Part shown: positions 1 through 6,098 of the stretch, piece after piece
How the letters are laid out: every line of letters begins with the position of its first letter
Numbering within the stretch: position 1 is the first letter of the stretch
From: Gemmatimonadota bacterium
GTDB lineage: Bacteria > Gemmatimonadota > Gemmatimonadetes > Gemmatimonadales > Gemmatimonadaceae
Length of the DNA stretch: 8,624 bases
Assembly (NCBI GenBank): GCA_003131365.1
Contig: PKVB01000225.1
Span: 7,530 to 16,153, forward strand
Direction of reading: 5' to 3'
Notes under the pieces: generated by a model
What the model was told of the DNA's origin: nothing
Seen by the model: only the letters and a program-made list of their open reading frames with translations
Database searches by the model: none
Made by a program: the position numbers and the translations under genes

Positions 1-318
1 GACGACGAGCAGTTGTCCGTCGTCGCTCGCCTGAACGTCACCGAGTGTGGCGGCGTTTGGAACGATCAGGGAGTCGACGAGCGCCGGCACCTCGCCGGTG
101 ACATCCCAGATGTAAACCGCGTTCCCGGGCTCGCTGCGATTTCCCCAGGTGGTCGTGTAGGCGACGCTCCCCCGCACCCAGATCTCTCCGGTATACCTGT
201 CCGAGACCAGGCCCTCTCCAAATACGGTGAGATCATGGGAGCCGGTTGGTTGCGTCACCGGGTTATCGGATCCACACGCCAGCGCGAAGATCGCGCACGC
301 GAAAACGGGAAAGCGCAT
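1..318 (-). CDS. Putative lipoprotein with LVIVD-type beta-propeller sequence (3' end cut by window edge)
   Basis: This open frame has no stop and runs off the left edge, so only the N-terminal 106 residues are visible. ATG is at 318-316. It begins MRFPVFACAIFALACGSD, a short basic/hydrophobic leader ending in a cysteine (Cys15) followed by Gly-Ser-Asp, which suggests lipoprotein export; the residue at -3 is Ala rather than the usual Leu, so the lipobox is not perfect. From about residue 45 the sequence resembles a surface beta-propeller blade of the LVIVD family: a VAYTTTW strand, NAVYIWDVTG near residues 66-75, then VDSLIVP and GDVQASDDGQLLVV. The start lies 1 bp beyond the stop of the upstream beta-barrel gene, and a GGAGGA ribosome site sits inside that gene's last codons, so the two are probably translationally coupled. 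Function is unknown; a cell-surface or periplasmic binding or scaffold role is the family-level guess. Confidence 0.7.
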   Translation of the reverse strand, partial: MRFPVFACAIFALACGSDNPVTQPTGSHDLTVFGEGLVSDRYTGEIWVRGSVAYTTTWGNRSEPGNAVYIWDVTGEVPALVDSLIVPNAATLGDVQASDDGQLLVV

Positions 319-319
319 T

Positions 320-1648
320 CTACATGTCCTCCATCTTCATGCCGCTCATTCCACTCTCCGGCTTCGTTGCAACTGCGGCACCGTACCGGCCCATTCGCAT
401 GTGAGACATCCCGAACGCCAGCTTGGCACCGACCGATACGCTCCATATACGATCGGATCCATAGAACTGACGCGGATCGAATCCCGACGGCCGCAGGATC
501 GGACTGACACGAGCTCGCGCCAATTCGGCGAACGGCTCGAAAGAGATTGCTCTGTTATTCACGAGGGATGCGGCAGCGCGCGCGGTGATGATCGTCCAGC
601 GCGAGCGGCCCGCGATGCTGAGATCGGTAGCAGGAACCTGAGTTCTGAAGGCGTCGACGAGACGTTGCTCGTCTGGCCGCTCGGTGCGCTCGATTCTGAG
701 CGCCCCGTTCAGGCGATCGTAGCGTGCCCAGGTTTCCGCCAGAAGCGATGTGTAGGCGAAGCTGCGCGTCGATCCGACGTAGTCCCCGGTATGCGCCCAC
801 TCGAGCAGGGCGTAGCCCGAATGCTGCGCATCTTCAAGGCGGATCGATGCGCTTTGCTTGCGCTGATCGGCGCCGCCCCCGTCCGGATTCTCGGGCGACT
901 TCACGCGCGCGTAGCTGGTCTGGAATTCTCCCTGCGGCCAGGGAACAAACGTGACCCGACCGGACCACGAATCCCAATATCGGTTCCGGTTTGGCGTGTC
1001 TCCAGGACTCGTTGGCTCATCTCCATTGAACGCTCCTCCCTCGAAGATCCAGCTGCCGGCGTGCAGCGCGCCGATCGCGACGGCGCGCTCGAGGATTTGA
1101 GCGAGGTGGTGATTGATCGGATACTTCTCGAACGGCCGCACCATTGGGTCATCGGTGCCAAAGGGCGCGAAGCCCTTCCCCACCGTAATGGACACGCCAC
1201 TCGTGCCGTCCCCACCAAACCTTCGCTCCGATGTGAGCACCATCTCGTGCAGATAAGTGTGCGGATGACGGCGATCGATGTATCCCTCGCCATAAATGCC
1301 GGCGTTGAGCTCCCCGCGCTTGATGGTGGCTCCCTCGAAATTGAGCGTTCCTTTCAGCGAGAGCAAACTGCCCCAGGGATCGAACTGCCCCATGATCATC
1401 GGTTGGGTCAGATAGCCCTCGGTGAGAGCACGACCGTGAATCGCGGGCGATTCGTGGGTCACGACTCCGATTGCTTGCGCGCCTATCTCGAAAACATCGG
1501 AAGAACGATGACCGCCCTGTGCGCTGACCGTTCTAGGAAGGAGCGATGCGAGCACTGTCAGTCGGAGCAACAACTGGACGCTTGCGAGCGAACGCTGGTT
1601 GCCCACGATGCGACAGTCGAGCTTGGTGAATGAGGTGCATTCCAACAT
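320..1648 (-). CDS. Outer-membrane beta-barrel-like protein with Met-rich C-terminus
   Basis: 442 residues from ATG 1648; a TTG lies one codon upstream, and a GTG at 1606 (codon 15) is a plausible alternative start. None has a clear Shine-Dalgarno site. Starting at the GTG would give a more normal signal peptide: basic NQR, hydrophobic VQLLLRLTVLASLLP, and an Ala-X-Ala-like cleavage site at TVSA before QGG. The mature protein alternates polar and aromatic residues in short strands (for example TSYARV, GYALLEWAHTGDY, GALRIERTER, SVSVGAKLAFG), as in outer-membrane barrels. It has no TonB-box or plug domain that I can see. The last 34 residues contain seven methionines (GMSHMRMG, then GMSGMKMEDM), a composition seen in periplasmic Cu(I)/Ag(I)-binding segments, though that role is inference. 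It heads a two-gene operon with the lipoprotein at 1-318 and is divergent from the selenoperoxiredoxin gene. I do not recognise a specific family. Confidence 0.75.
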   Translation of the reverse strand: MLECTSFTKLDCRIVGNQRSLASVQLLLRLTVLASLLPRTVSAQGGHRSSDVFEIGAQAIGVVTHESPAIHGRALTEGYLTQPMIMGQFDPWGSLLSLKGTLNFEGATIKRGELNAGIYGEGYIDRRHPHTYLHEMVLTSERRFGGDGTSGVSITVGKGFAPFGTDDPMVRPFEKYPINHHLAQILERAVAIGALHAGSWIFEGGAFNGDEPTSPGDTPNRNRYWDSWSGRVTFVPWPQGEFQTSYARVKSPENPDGGGADQRKQSASIRLEDAQHSGYALLEWAHTGDYVGSTRSFAYTSLLAETWARYDRLNGALRIERTERPDEQRLVDAFRTQVPATDLSIAGRSRWTIITARAAASLVNNRAISFEPFAELARARVSPILRPSGFDPRQFYGSDRIWSVSVGAKLAFGMSHMRMGRYGAAVATKPESGMSGMKMEDM

Positions 1649-1796
1649 CAAATGGCTAGCAATGGAATGGTTCGGGATGTAGACTCCGTGACGTCCGGGC
1701 GTCGTGAACTGTCAACTGGCAACTACGCCGCTCGCGACTCGCATCCCGTTTAGTTTGGTTTGAAGTTCTTCGAAATATCGCACGGGGGATTTGAGC
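1649..1796. promoter_or_regulatory. Divergent intergenic region between barrel gene and selenoperoxiredoxin gene
   Basis: This 148-bp spacer must hold the promoters for both divergent genes, although no convincing -35/-10 pair stands out on either strand. It contains three near-identical heptamers in tandem, AACTGTC, AACTGGC and AACTACG, at 1707-1727. Nearer the plus-strand gene is an AT-richer patch (1751-1780, with GAAGTTCTTCGAAATAT), which contains the palindrome TTCGAA and is the likeliest core promoter area. The ribosome site GGGGGA at 1784-1789 lies 7 nt before the ATG at 1797. Promoter placement is inference from gene orientation. Confidence 0.35.
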
Positions 1797-2411
1797 ATGC
1801 TCGTTCGAGCAAGATTCGTGAATCTGACAATTGCTACAGCGGCGTCGCTTGTGATTGCTGGTCACGTTGCGCGCGCGCAGGCTGCGCCTCTCGCCGCGAT
1901 AGTCCCCGCCGGCCCCGCGGTCAACGACGTCGCGCCTGACTTCACCCTCTATGGCGCCGACAGGTACGGGCTCCTCAAGACGCCCGTCAGACTCTCCGAC
2001 TATCGCGGTCGCACTGTTGTCCTCGCCTTCTTCTATCAGGCGCGAACAAAGGGCTGAACCATCCAAATGGAGGCGTACCGTGATCAGTACGCCACGCTCT
2101 TCAACAACGGACGAAACGTCGTCGTCATCGGTATCAGCGTCGATCCCGACACCGCGCTCGCGTCCTGGGCGCGCGACGAGGACTTCCCCGTTCTCTTCGC
2201 CAGCGACCCCGGCGGAAAGGTCGGCCAGTCGTACGCCGCCTTCGATGCCAAAAACAAATTGGACAACCGGTCGCTGTTTGTTGTGCGTCCCGACGGACGT
2301 ATCGCCTACGTGACCAAGCCGTTCAAGGTTCTCACACCTTCAGCGTACACCGATCTCGCCGCGGTGGTGGACAGTCTAGCTCCTCCACCCAAGCCGGATT
2401 CGACCAAATAA
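1797..2411 (+). CDS. Secreted selenocysteine-containing peroxiredoxin (AhpC/TSA-like), in-frame UGA = Sec87
   Basis: Predicted thiol/selenol peroxidase reducing peroxides in the periplasm. ATG 1797 is chosen because GGGGGA lies 7 nt upstream; a TTG at 1791 is too close to it. The frame runs 204 residues to TAA at 2409-2411 with one internal TGA at 2055-2057 (codon 87). The N-terminus is a signal peptide with Ala-Arg-Ala before Gln28. Peroxiredoxin landmarks lie on both sides of the TGA in one frame: APDFTLYG (46-53), LSDYRGRTVVLAFFY (67-80), T84-K-G-[TGA]-T-I-Q-M-E-A-Y-R-D, GISVDPDTALASWA (112-125), FPVLFASDPGGKVG (130-143), and Arg158 before SLFVVRPDGR. The TGA replaces the peroxidatic Cys of the TxxC motif; the usual Pro of PxxxTxxC is Tyr80. 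No cysteine occurs anywhere in the protein, so it would be a 1-Sec enzyme needing an external reductant. A SECIS-like hairpin follows at 2072-2093. Alternatives are a nonsense mutation (TGC/TGT to TGA) or a read error. Stopping at the TGA would yield 86 residues without the active site. Confidence 0.85.
2072..2093 (+). promoter_or_regulatory. Candidate bacterial SECIS (bSECIS) hairpin for UGA 2055-2057
   Basis: GGCGTAC (2072-2078) pairs perfectly with GTACGCC (2087-2093), giving a 7-bp stem around the 8-nt loop CGTGATCA. The stem starts 14 nt and the apical loop 21 nt after the UGA. A G is the second loop base; if G2080 also pairs with C2085, the loop becomes TGAT, again with G second. These values fit the published general bSECIS model (short upper stem, G in the first two loop positions, loop about 16-37 nt after UGA). 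A smaller hairpin, CCAT-CCAA-ATGG (2059-2070), lies between the UGA and this stem. The hairpin is within coding sequence (AYRDQYA), so part of the symmetry could come from the two Tyr codons. Confidence 0.7.
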
Positions 2412-2412
2412 G

Positions 2413-2446
2413 AAAAAGAGCCGCGGATTTATCCGCGGCTCTTTTT
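2413..2446. terminator. Bidirectional rho-independent terminator between convergent genes
   Basis: A 15-bp perfect inverted repeat spans 2413-2427 and 2432-2446 with loop TTTA. The GC core is GAGCCGCGGA/TCCGCGGCTC, flanked by an A-run on the left and a T-run (2442-2448) on the right, so it works as an intrinsic terminator in both directions. It begins 1 nt after the TAA of the selenoperoxiredoxin gene and ends just before the TAG of the TlpA-like gene. It therefore ends both the plus-strand gene and the minus-strand operon. Confidence 0.95.
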
Positions 2447-2448
2447 TT

Positions 2449-2967
2449 CTACAGCGCCTTCTTCAGCGCTGCCTCGAGATCCTGCTTTCCGCCCAGGCCC
2501 GTGTAGACGACGCGACCCGTTTTGTCGAGCACGACGACGTACGACGTGGCGGGAGCATCGAATGCGCCCGCCGCTTTGCCATCGAGATCATAGAACGTTT
2601 CATGCGGCATCGGATTCGCGACTAGCCACCTCCGCACTCTCTCAGGCGATTGGTTGATCGCTACCGCGAGCGCCACGAACTTCACCTTCGTCCCAAACTT
2701 TTTCTCGGCGTCGAGCAGCGCCGGCATCAGCTCCTTGCAGTTGGGGCACCACGTCGCCCAGAACTCGATCAGCATCGGCGTCTTGCCGATGTAGGCTCCG
2801 AGATTGATCGGCTTGCCGTCGAGAGACTGTACGGTGACCACCGGCGCCTGCGCGCCGACTTCGATGCCGAGATCTTGCGCTAACGCTGGTGTGGATGCCA
2901 ATGACACCGCGGAGAGAAGTAGCGCGAGCAAGAGCTTCGACGACGAGAACAGCTGTCGATTGATCAT
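2449..2967 (-). CDS. TlpA-like periplasmic thioredoxin-fold thiol-disulfide oxidoreductase
   Basis: 172 residues from ATG 2967. The same frame stays open upstream to 3159, but that extension overlaps the CcdA-type gene and lacks family similarity. Residues 1-30 form a signal peptide (basic start, LLLALLLSAVSLAS core, ALA before Gln31), so the protein acts outside the cytoplasm, either soluble or anchored by an uncleaved leader. The thioredoxin fold follows: APVVTVQSLDGKPINL (41-56), FWATWCPNCKELMP (69-82) with the redox pair Cys74-Pro-Asn-Cys77, VKFVALAV, and a probable cis-Pro at Pro139 in DAPATSYVVVLD. These are the only cysteines. It lies 35 bp downstream of a DsbD/CcdA-type gene, the usual source of electrons for such proteins, and would pass them to oxidised exported substrates. 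The family (TlpA/ResA/CcmG) is clear, the substrate is not; the adjacent selenoperoxiredoxin is a candidate. No strong Shine-Dalgarno site precedes the ATG. Confidence 0.9.
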   Translation of the reverse strand: MINRQLFSSSKLLLALLLSAVSLASTPALAQDLGIEVGAQAPVVTVQSLDGKPINLGAYIGKTPMLIEFWATWCPNCKELMPALLDAEKKFGTKVKFVALAVAINQSPERVRRWLVANPMPHETFYDLDGKAAGAFDAPATSYVVVLDKTGRVVYTGLGGKQDLEAALKKAL

Positions 2968-3002
2968 CAGGTTCGGATTTTGTTTTCGATGTAGGGAGTC
3001 GC

Positions 3003-3719
3003 TCAGATGAGGAGGAGTCCCATCTGCACAAGGTAATACTCCGCAACAGCCAACATGATCAATGCGAACAGGCGCTTGATCCATACCATCCACTGCCCTG
3101 CTCTTGGAAGGCGGGCGAGCGTTCCACTGAAAAGTCCGACCAGCACCAGCAGCGTGCACATTCCGAGGGAGAACACGAACAGATAGATGAATCCAAGCAC
3201 TCCACTCTTAGTCGCGGTTACCCAGGTCAGCACCGCAGCCATTACGGGCGCCGAGCACGGGGCGGCGACGAGTCCGGACGCAGCGCCCATGACGAACACC
3301 CCGTAAAGACTTCCTCCTTCGCCCGCGGTGGCTGCGCGCGTCAGGAGCCAGACTGGTACACGTACCGGGAAGACGTCGAGCATGGCCAGCGCCGCGATCA
3401 GGAGAAGATTGGCCATCGCGAAGTACAGCCACGGGTTCGTGCTCACCGACCCGAACAGAGTGCCGGTGAGTCCCGCGAACAGGCCCACCGACGCGTACGC
3501 GAGGGAGAGCCCGAGTACATAGGCGAGTGTCAGAAACACGGTCCGGGAGCGAGCGCGAGGCGCGCCGCCGACCGCGCTGCCTCCAACTATCGCCGCGGTG
3601 ATCGGAATCATCGGGTAGATGCAGGGTGCCAGGCTCGTCAACACACCCGCGATGAACAGAATCGGAAGCGCAGTGAGCGGACTGGATGAGAGCTGAGTCG
3701 AGATGTGAGTAAAATCCAC
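3003..3719 (-). CDS. DsbD/CcdA-type transmembrane thiol electron carrier
   Basis: 238 residues, GTG start at 3719 with AAGG about 6 nt upstream; no in-frame ATG is close by. This is the membrane (beta) domain alone, as in CcdA, without the periplasmic domains of full DsbD. It moves reducing equivalents from cytoplasmic thioredoxin across the inner membrane. The two signature cysteine motifs are present: SLAPCIYPMIPIT with Cys33 and GLVAAPCSAPVMAAVLTWV with Cys155; each lies in one half of the internal repeat. Hydrophobic segments fall near residues 15-48, 60-88, 97-116, 137-167, 173-198 and 212-236, so about six membrane spans. Cys188 is an extra cysteine in a membrane segment. The TlpA-like gene follows 35 bp downstream and is the probable electron acceptor. 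A 74-bp gap separates it from the HEAT-repeat gene upstream, with no clear terminator, so it may share the sigma-factor transcript. Confidence 0.92.
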   Translation of the reverse strand: MDFTHISTQLSSSPLTALPILFIAGVLTSLAPCIYPMIPITAAIVGGSAVGGAPRARSRTVFLTLAYVLGLSLAYASVGLFAGLTGTLFGSVSTNPWLYFAMANLLLIAALAMLDVFPVRVPVWLLTRAATAGEGGSLYGVFVMGAASGLVAAPCSAPVMAAVLTWVTATKSGVLGFIYLFVFSLGMCTLLVLVGLFSGTLARLPRAGQWMVWIKRLFALIMLAVAEYYLVQMGLLLI

Positions 3720-3793
3720 GATTGCCTTGGATGCAGAAGAGGGATGCTATTTGGGAGCACCCCCCTTTGCAATCATTCCTCGCGACCTGAGCT

Positions 3794-4612
3794 CTATTTC
3801 TTCGTCAGCAGCTCCTCGAACAAGTCCAGAGCACGCGGATCGTGCGACTGGCCAAGCCAGAACAGTGCCTTCTTGCGTATCTCCGGGTCCTTGTTGGTGC
3901 GCGCAACGGCGATGAGAGCCGGAACACCTTCATCGCGAGGACGCTGAGACAGCGCGAACACCGCCTGTTCGCGCACCTCCCGATCGACGCTGTTGTCAAG
4001 CACGAGGGAATTGAGATTCGCCGTTGCCGCATCACCCGCCGCCTGACCAAGCCAGAACACGGACTGCGTCCGGGTACCGCGCGGCAAATCGGGATTGCGC
4101 GCGACCTTGATCAGCGCCGGCCAGATGGTGGCGCTATCCGCGATCGTAGCGGGAAAGATCGCTTTTTCACCCATGCTTCCCTTCTCGCTCTGTGCTATCG
4201 AGATGAGATAGTCGGCCGCTTCGCGCGCCGGCACTGTGCCGAGATCGACAACGTCGGCGCCGGCCGGACGCCAGCGCCCGCCGACGTAAAAGCGAAGATC
4301 GGTCAGCTCGCCATTCCGGCGATCGAGCACCACCCGTGCTGGGCCAAGGCTGCAATCGTTTTCCCATTCAACGTCGCGCGAGTTGTTCTCGTTGCGCCAT
4401 GACGTGCTGCCGCGGCCGTTGGAATGCCTGATCGAGTTCCCGCTGCCGCAGATTCCCGGCTTCGCCGCGAACGTCATGCGAACGGTGCCGTTCGAGACGC
4501 GAGCCACCTGGCTGGCGATGCTCTGCGCCAGCGCGACTCGCGCGATACCGGCCAGAGCTGCGAGGACGACTGCCGTCGTCCGCGCGAGCGATGTCATTCG
4601 GAGTGTTGTCAT
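3794..4612 (-). CDS. Secreted HEAT-like repeat protein (second of a tandem pair)
   Basis: 272 residues from ATG 4612. The start overlaps the upstream gene's TGA by 4 bp (ATGA), implying coupled translation. A signal peptide covers 1-29 (TAVVLAALAGIARVALA before Gln30). Residues 40-115 are a small domain with two cysteines, Cys55 (GICGSGN) and Cys87 (ENDCSLG), that could form a disulfide; it ends in LTDLRFYVGGRW. I do not recognise this domain. Residues 148-272 carry four helical repeats of about 31-35 residues: EKAIFPATIADS (degenerate), TQSVFWLGQ, REQAVFALSQ and RKKALFWLGQ. The last two closely match the end of the upstream protein (REQ-x-x-F-x-L-S-Q-R, then KDPE[IL]RKKA[LI]FWLGQS), so the pair probably arose by duplication. 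HEAT-like solenoids usually bind proteins. Function is unknown; the link to an ECF sigma operon suggests an envelope role, perhaps sensing. Confidence 0.85.
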   Translation of the reverse strand: MTTLRMTSLARTTAVVLAALAGIARVALAQSIASQVARVSNGTVRMTFAAKPGICGSGNSIRHSNGRGSTSWRNENNSRDVEWENDCSLGPARVVLDRRNGELTDLRFYVGGRWRPAGADVVDLGTVPAREAADYLISIAQSEKGSMGEKAIFPATIADSATIWPALIKVARNPDLPRGTRTQSVFWLGQAAGDAATANLNSLVLDNSVDREVREQAVFALSQRPRDEGVPALIAVARTNKDPEIRKKALFWLGQSHDPRALDLFEELLTKK

Positions 4613-6087
4613 CTGTTGATCAGATCAATGAGAAACTGTTGCACGCGTGGATCGCGCGACTGCCCAAGCCAGAAGATTGCCTTCTTCCGCAGCTCCGGAT
4701 CCTTTTCGGTCTTGGCGATATCGAACAGCTTGTCCATCGCCGCCGGATCACGCTGGCGCTGTGAGAGAACGAAGATGACCTGCTCGCGCATCTCGCTGTC
4801 GCCCATGCGGTCGTAGAGCTTCGACATTTCCGATATCGGAACGCCCGACTGCCCCGCCCAGAAGAGGGCCTTCTTACGCAGCTCGATGTCCTCCTTCGGA
4901 TTGACGGCGATATTCATGAGCCACTGTTCGTTCCCGGCTCCCTTCTGCTGTGAGAGCGAGAACAGGATCTTCTCCTTCAGGTCAGAGTTGGTAAGCCGCG
5001 AATAGAGACCGCGCAGGAACTCCGTGTTCTCGGTCCCATGGCGCTGGCCGAGCCAGAAGATGGCCTTCTCCCGCAGATCGCTGTTCTCGTTCTCGCGCCC
5101 GGCGAAGTCACGCAGAATCTCTTGCGACCTCGGCTCGTTTTGCTGAGACAGGGCGAACAGCGCCTTGTCCTTGATGCTCTCGTCGCCATTGCCCTTCAGG
5201 ATCTCCTCGAGCAGTCCCGTCGATCCCGGCACCTGCGACAGCCAGAACACCGCCTGCTCGCGAACCTCTTGGTCAGGGTCGCCGCGCGCGACACTCATAA
5301 GGATGTTCGCCGTCTGGTCGGTTCTCTTCTGCGAGACCAGGAATACTGCCTTCCGGCGCAACGCCACCGAGCAGGCATCGCGACGCGCGAGAATCTTTTG
5401 CAGAATCGGCATCGCCTGATCAGCGTCCATCTGGAGCAGCGCATTGAGCGCGGCGATGCGATCGTCACTGTCCTCGTCCGCATCTGGGGAGCAGTTCCGG
5501 CCTTGCGATCCGGCTCTGGTGGGAGGCGTCTCGCCTCCACTGTCATCGCTGCCACCCCCGGCCGTCGTTGTTATAGAGGCGGCGCACGACTCGTCGCCCC
5601 GCTTAGCCAGCTCGCCACACACGCGGGTCTGGAGAAGTGCTCCATCCTTCTTCGCGATCGCGGGGAAACGCTGGTTCAGCTGATTCAACCGGTCGCGCGC
5701 GGTCCTCAGATCGTCGTCACCACCACTACGGTAGAGCGCGAACGCCTCGTAGTAGAGGGCCTGTCCGGCGTACGCGGATTGTGGATACCGCTCGGGGATC
5801 CGACGAAATATCTCCGCTGCGCGCTTGTAGTCACCACGCGAGAGCGCTTCACGCGCGAGCCGGTACAACGAATCTGCGGGATCTGCTTTCGCCCAAGCCT
5901 CGGGCGGCAGCGGGCTGGCCTCCTGGTCCAGAGAGGCCAATGCCTCGCTGAGCTGCGCGTCGGCGTTGGACAGTGCCAGCGGCGCGACGGAAGAGTGGAA
6001 TGAATGATGGCTGACAGGAGACTGGCTGACTCCGAATCCCGCCGAGGAAATTATTGCTGCTGCCGTGAGTAGTGTTCTCATTGTCAT
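4609..6087 (-). CDS. Secreted TPR + HEAT-like repeat protein (first of a tandem pair)
   Basis: 492 residues from ATG 6087, chosen because GAGG lies 9 nt upstream; a second ATG at 6081 and a TTG at 6102 are weaker. The leader TLLTAAAIISSAGFGVS looks like a signal peptide and is followed by a Ser/His-rich stretch. Residues 70-145 resemble TPR units (SLYRLAREALSRGDYKRAAE, YPQSAYAGQALYYEAFALYR), like the tol-pal YbgF type. Residues 160-210 are a low-complexity acidic/Gly linker. Residues 243-492 hold eight repeats of about 30-33 residues with the core [KQ]-[AVI]-x-F-x-x-[SG]-Q. Trp after the Phe alternates strictly: FLVSQ, FWLSQ, FALSQ, FWLGQ, FSLSQ, FWAGQ, FVLSQ, FWLGQ. The two-repeat unit thus appears to be the building block. 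The gene begins 11 bp after the putative anti-sigma gene's stop and overlaps the next gene by 4 bp. The likely role is protein binding in the periplasm, linked to the sigma system; the partner is unknown. Confidence 0.87.
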   Translation of the reverse strand: MTMRTLLTAAAIISSAGFGVSQSPVSHHSFHSSVAPLALSNADAQLSEALASLDQEASPLPPEAWAKADPADSLYRLAREALSRGDYKRAAEIFRRIPERYPQSAYAGQALYYEAFALYRSGGDDDLRTARDRLNQLNQRFPAIAKKDGALLQTRVCGELAKRGDESCAASITTTAGGGSDDSGGETPPTRAGSQGRNCSPDADEDSDDRIAALNALLQMDADQAMPILQKILARRDACSVALRRKAVFLVSQKRTDQTANILMSVARGDPDQEVREQAVFWLSQVPGSTGLLEEILKGNGDESIKDKALFALSQQNEPRSQEILRDFAGRENENSDLREKAIFWLGQRHGTENTEFLRGLYSRLTNSDLKEKILFSLSQQKGAGNEQWLMNIAVNPKEDIELRKKALFWAGQSGVPISEMSKLYDRMGDSEMREQVIFVLSQRQRDPAAMDKLFDIAKTEKDPELRKKAIFWLGQSRDPRVQQFLIDLINR

Positions 6088-6098
6088 TGAAAGTGGCC

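Noticed and set aside
227..1633. Long plus-strand ORF (468 codons)
   Set aside because: It is a GC-driven shadow antisense to the beta-barrel gene, has no recognisable domain or leader, and crosses the gene junction at 318-320.
2067..2411. Separate 114-residue ORF starting MEAYRDQ after the TGA
   Set aside because: It lacks a ribosome site and an N-terminal fold, and it is in perfect frame with the upstream ORF. It is the C-terminal part of the read-through selenoprotein.
1797..2411. Peroxiredoxin pseudogene by nonsense mutation
   Set aside because: It cannot be fully excluded, but the stop is exactly at the catalytic Cys, the rest of the gene is intact and a SECIS-like hairpin follows. Selenocysteine is the better explanation.
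2968..3159. 64-residue N-terminal extension of the TlpA-like protein
   Set aside because: It overlaps the end of the CcdA-type gene, has no export-like composition, and a proper signal peptide begins at the ATG at 2967.
3750..3772. GGGAGCACCCCCC hairpin as a terminator between HEAT and CcdA-type genes
   Set aside because: The stem is only 3-4 bp and no T-run follows on the minus strand.
5038..6003. Plus-strand ORF of 321 codons
   Set aside because: It is antisense to the TPR+HEAT gene, and its periodic sequence mirrors the HEAT repeats on the other strand.
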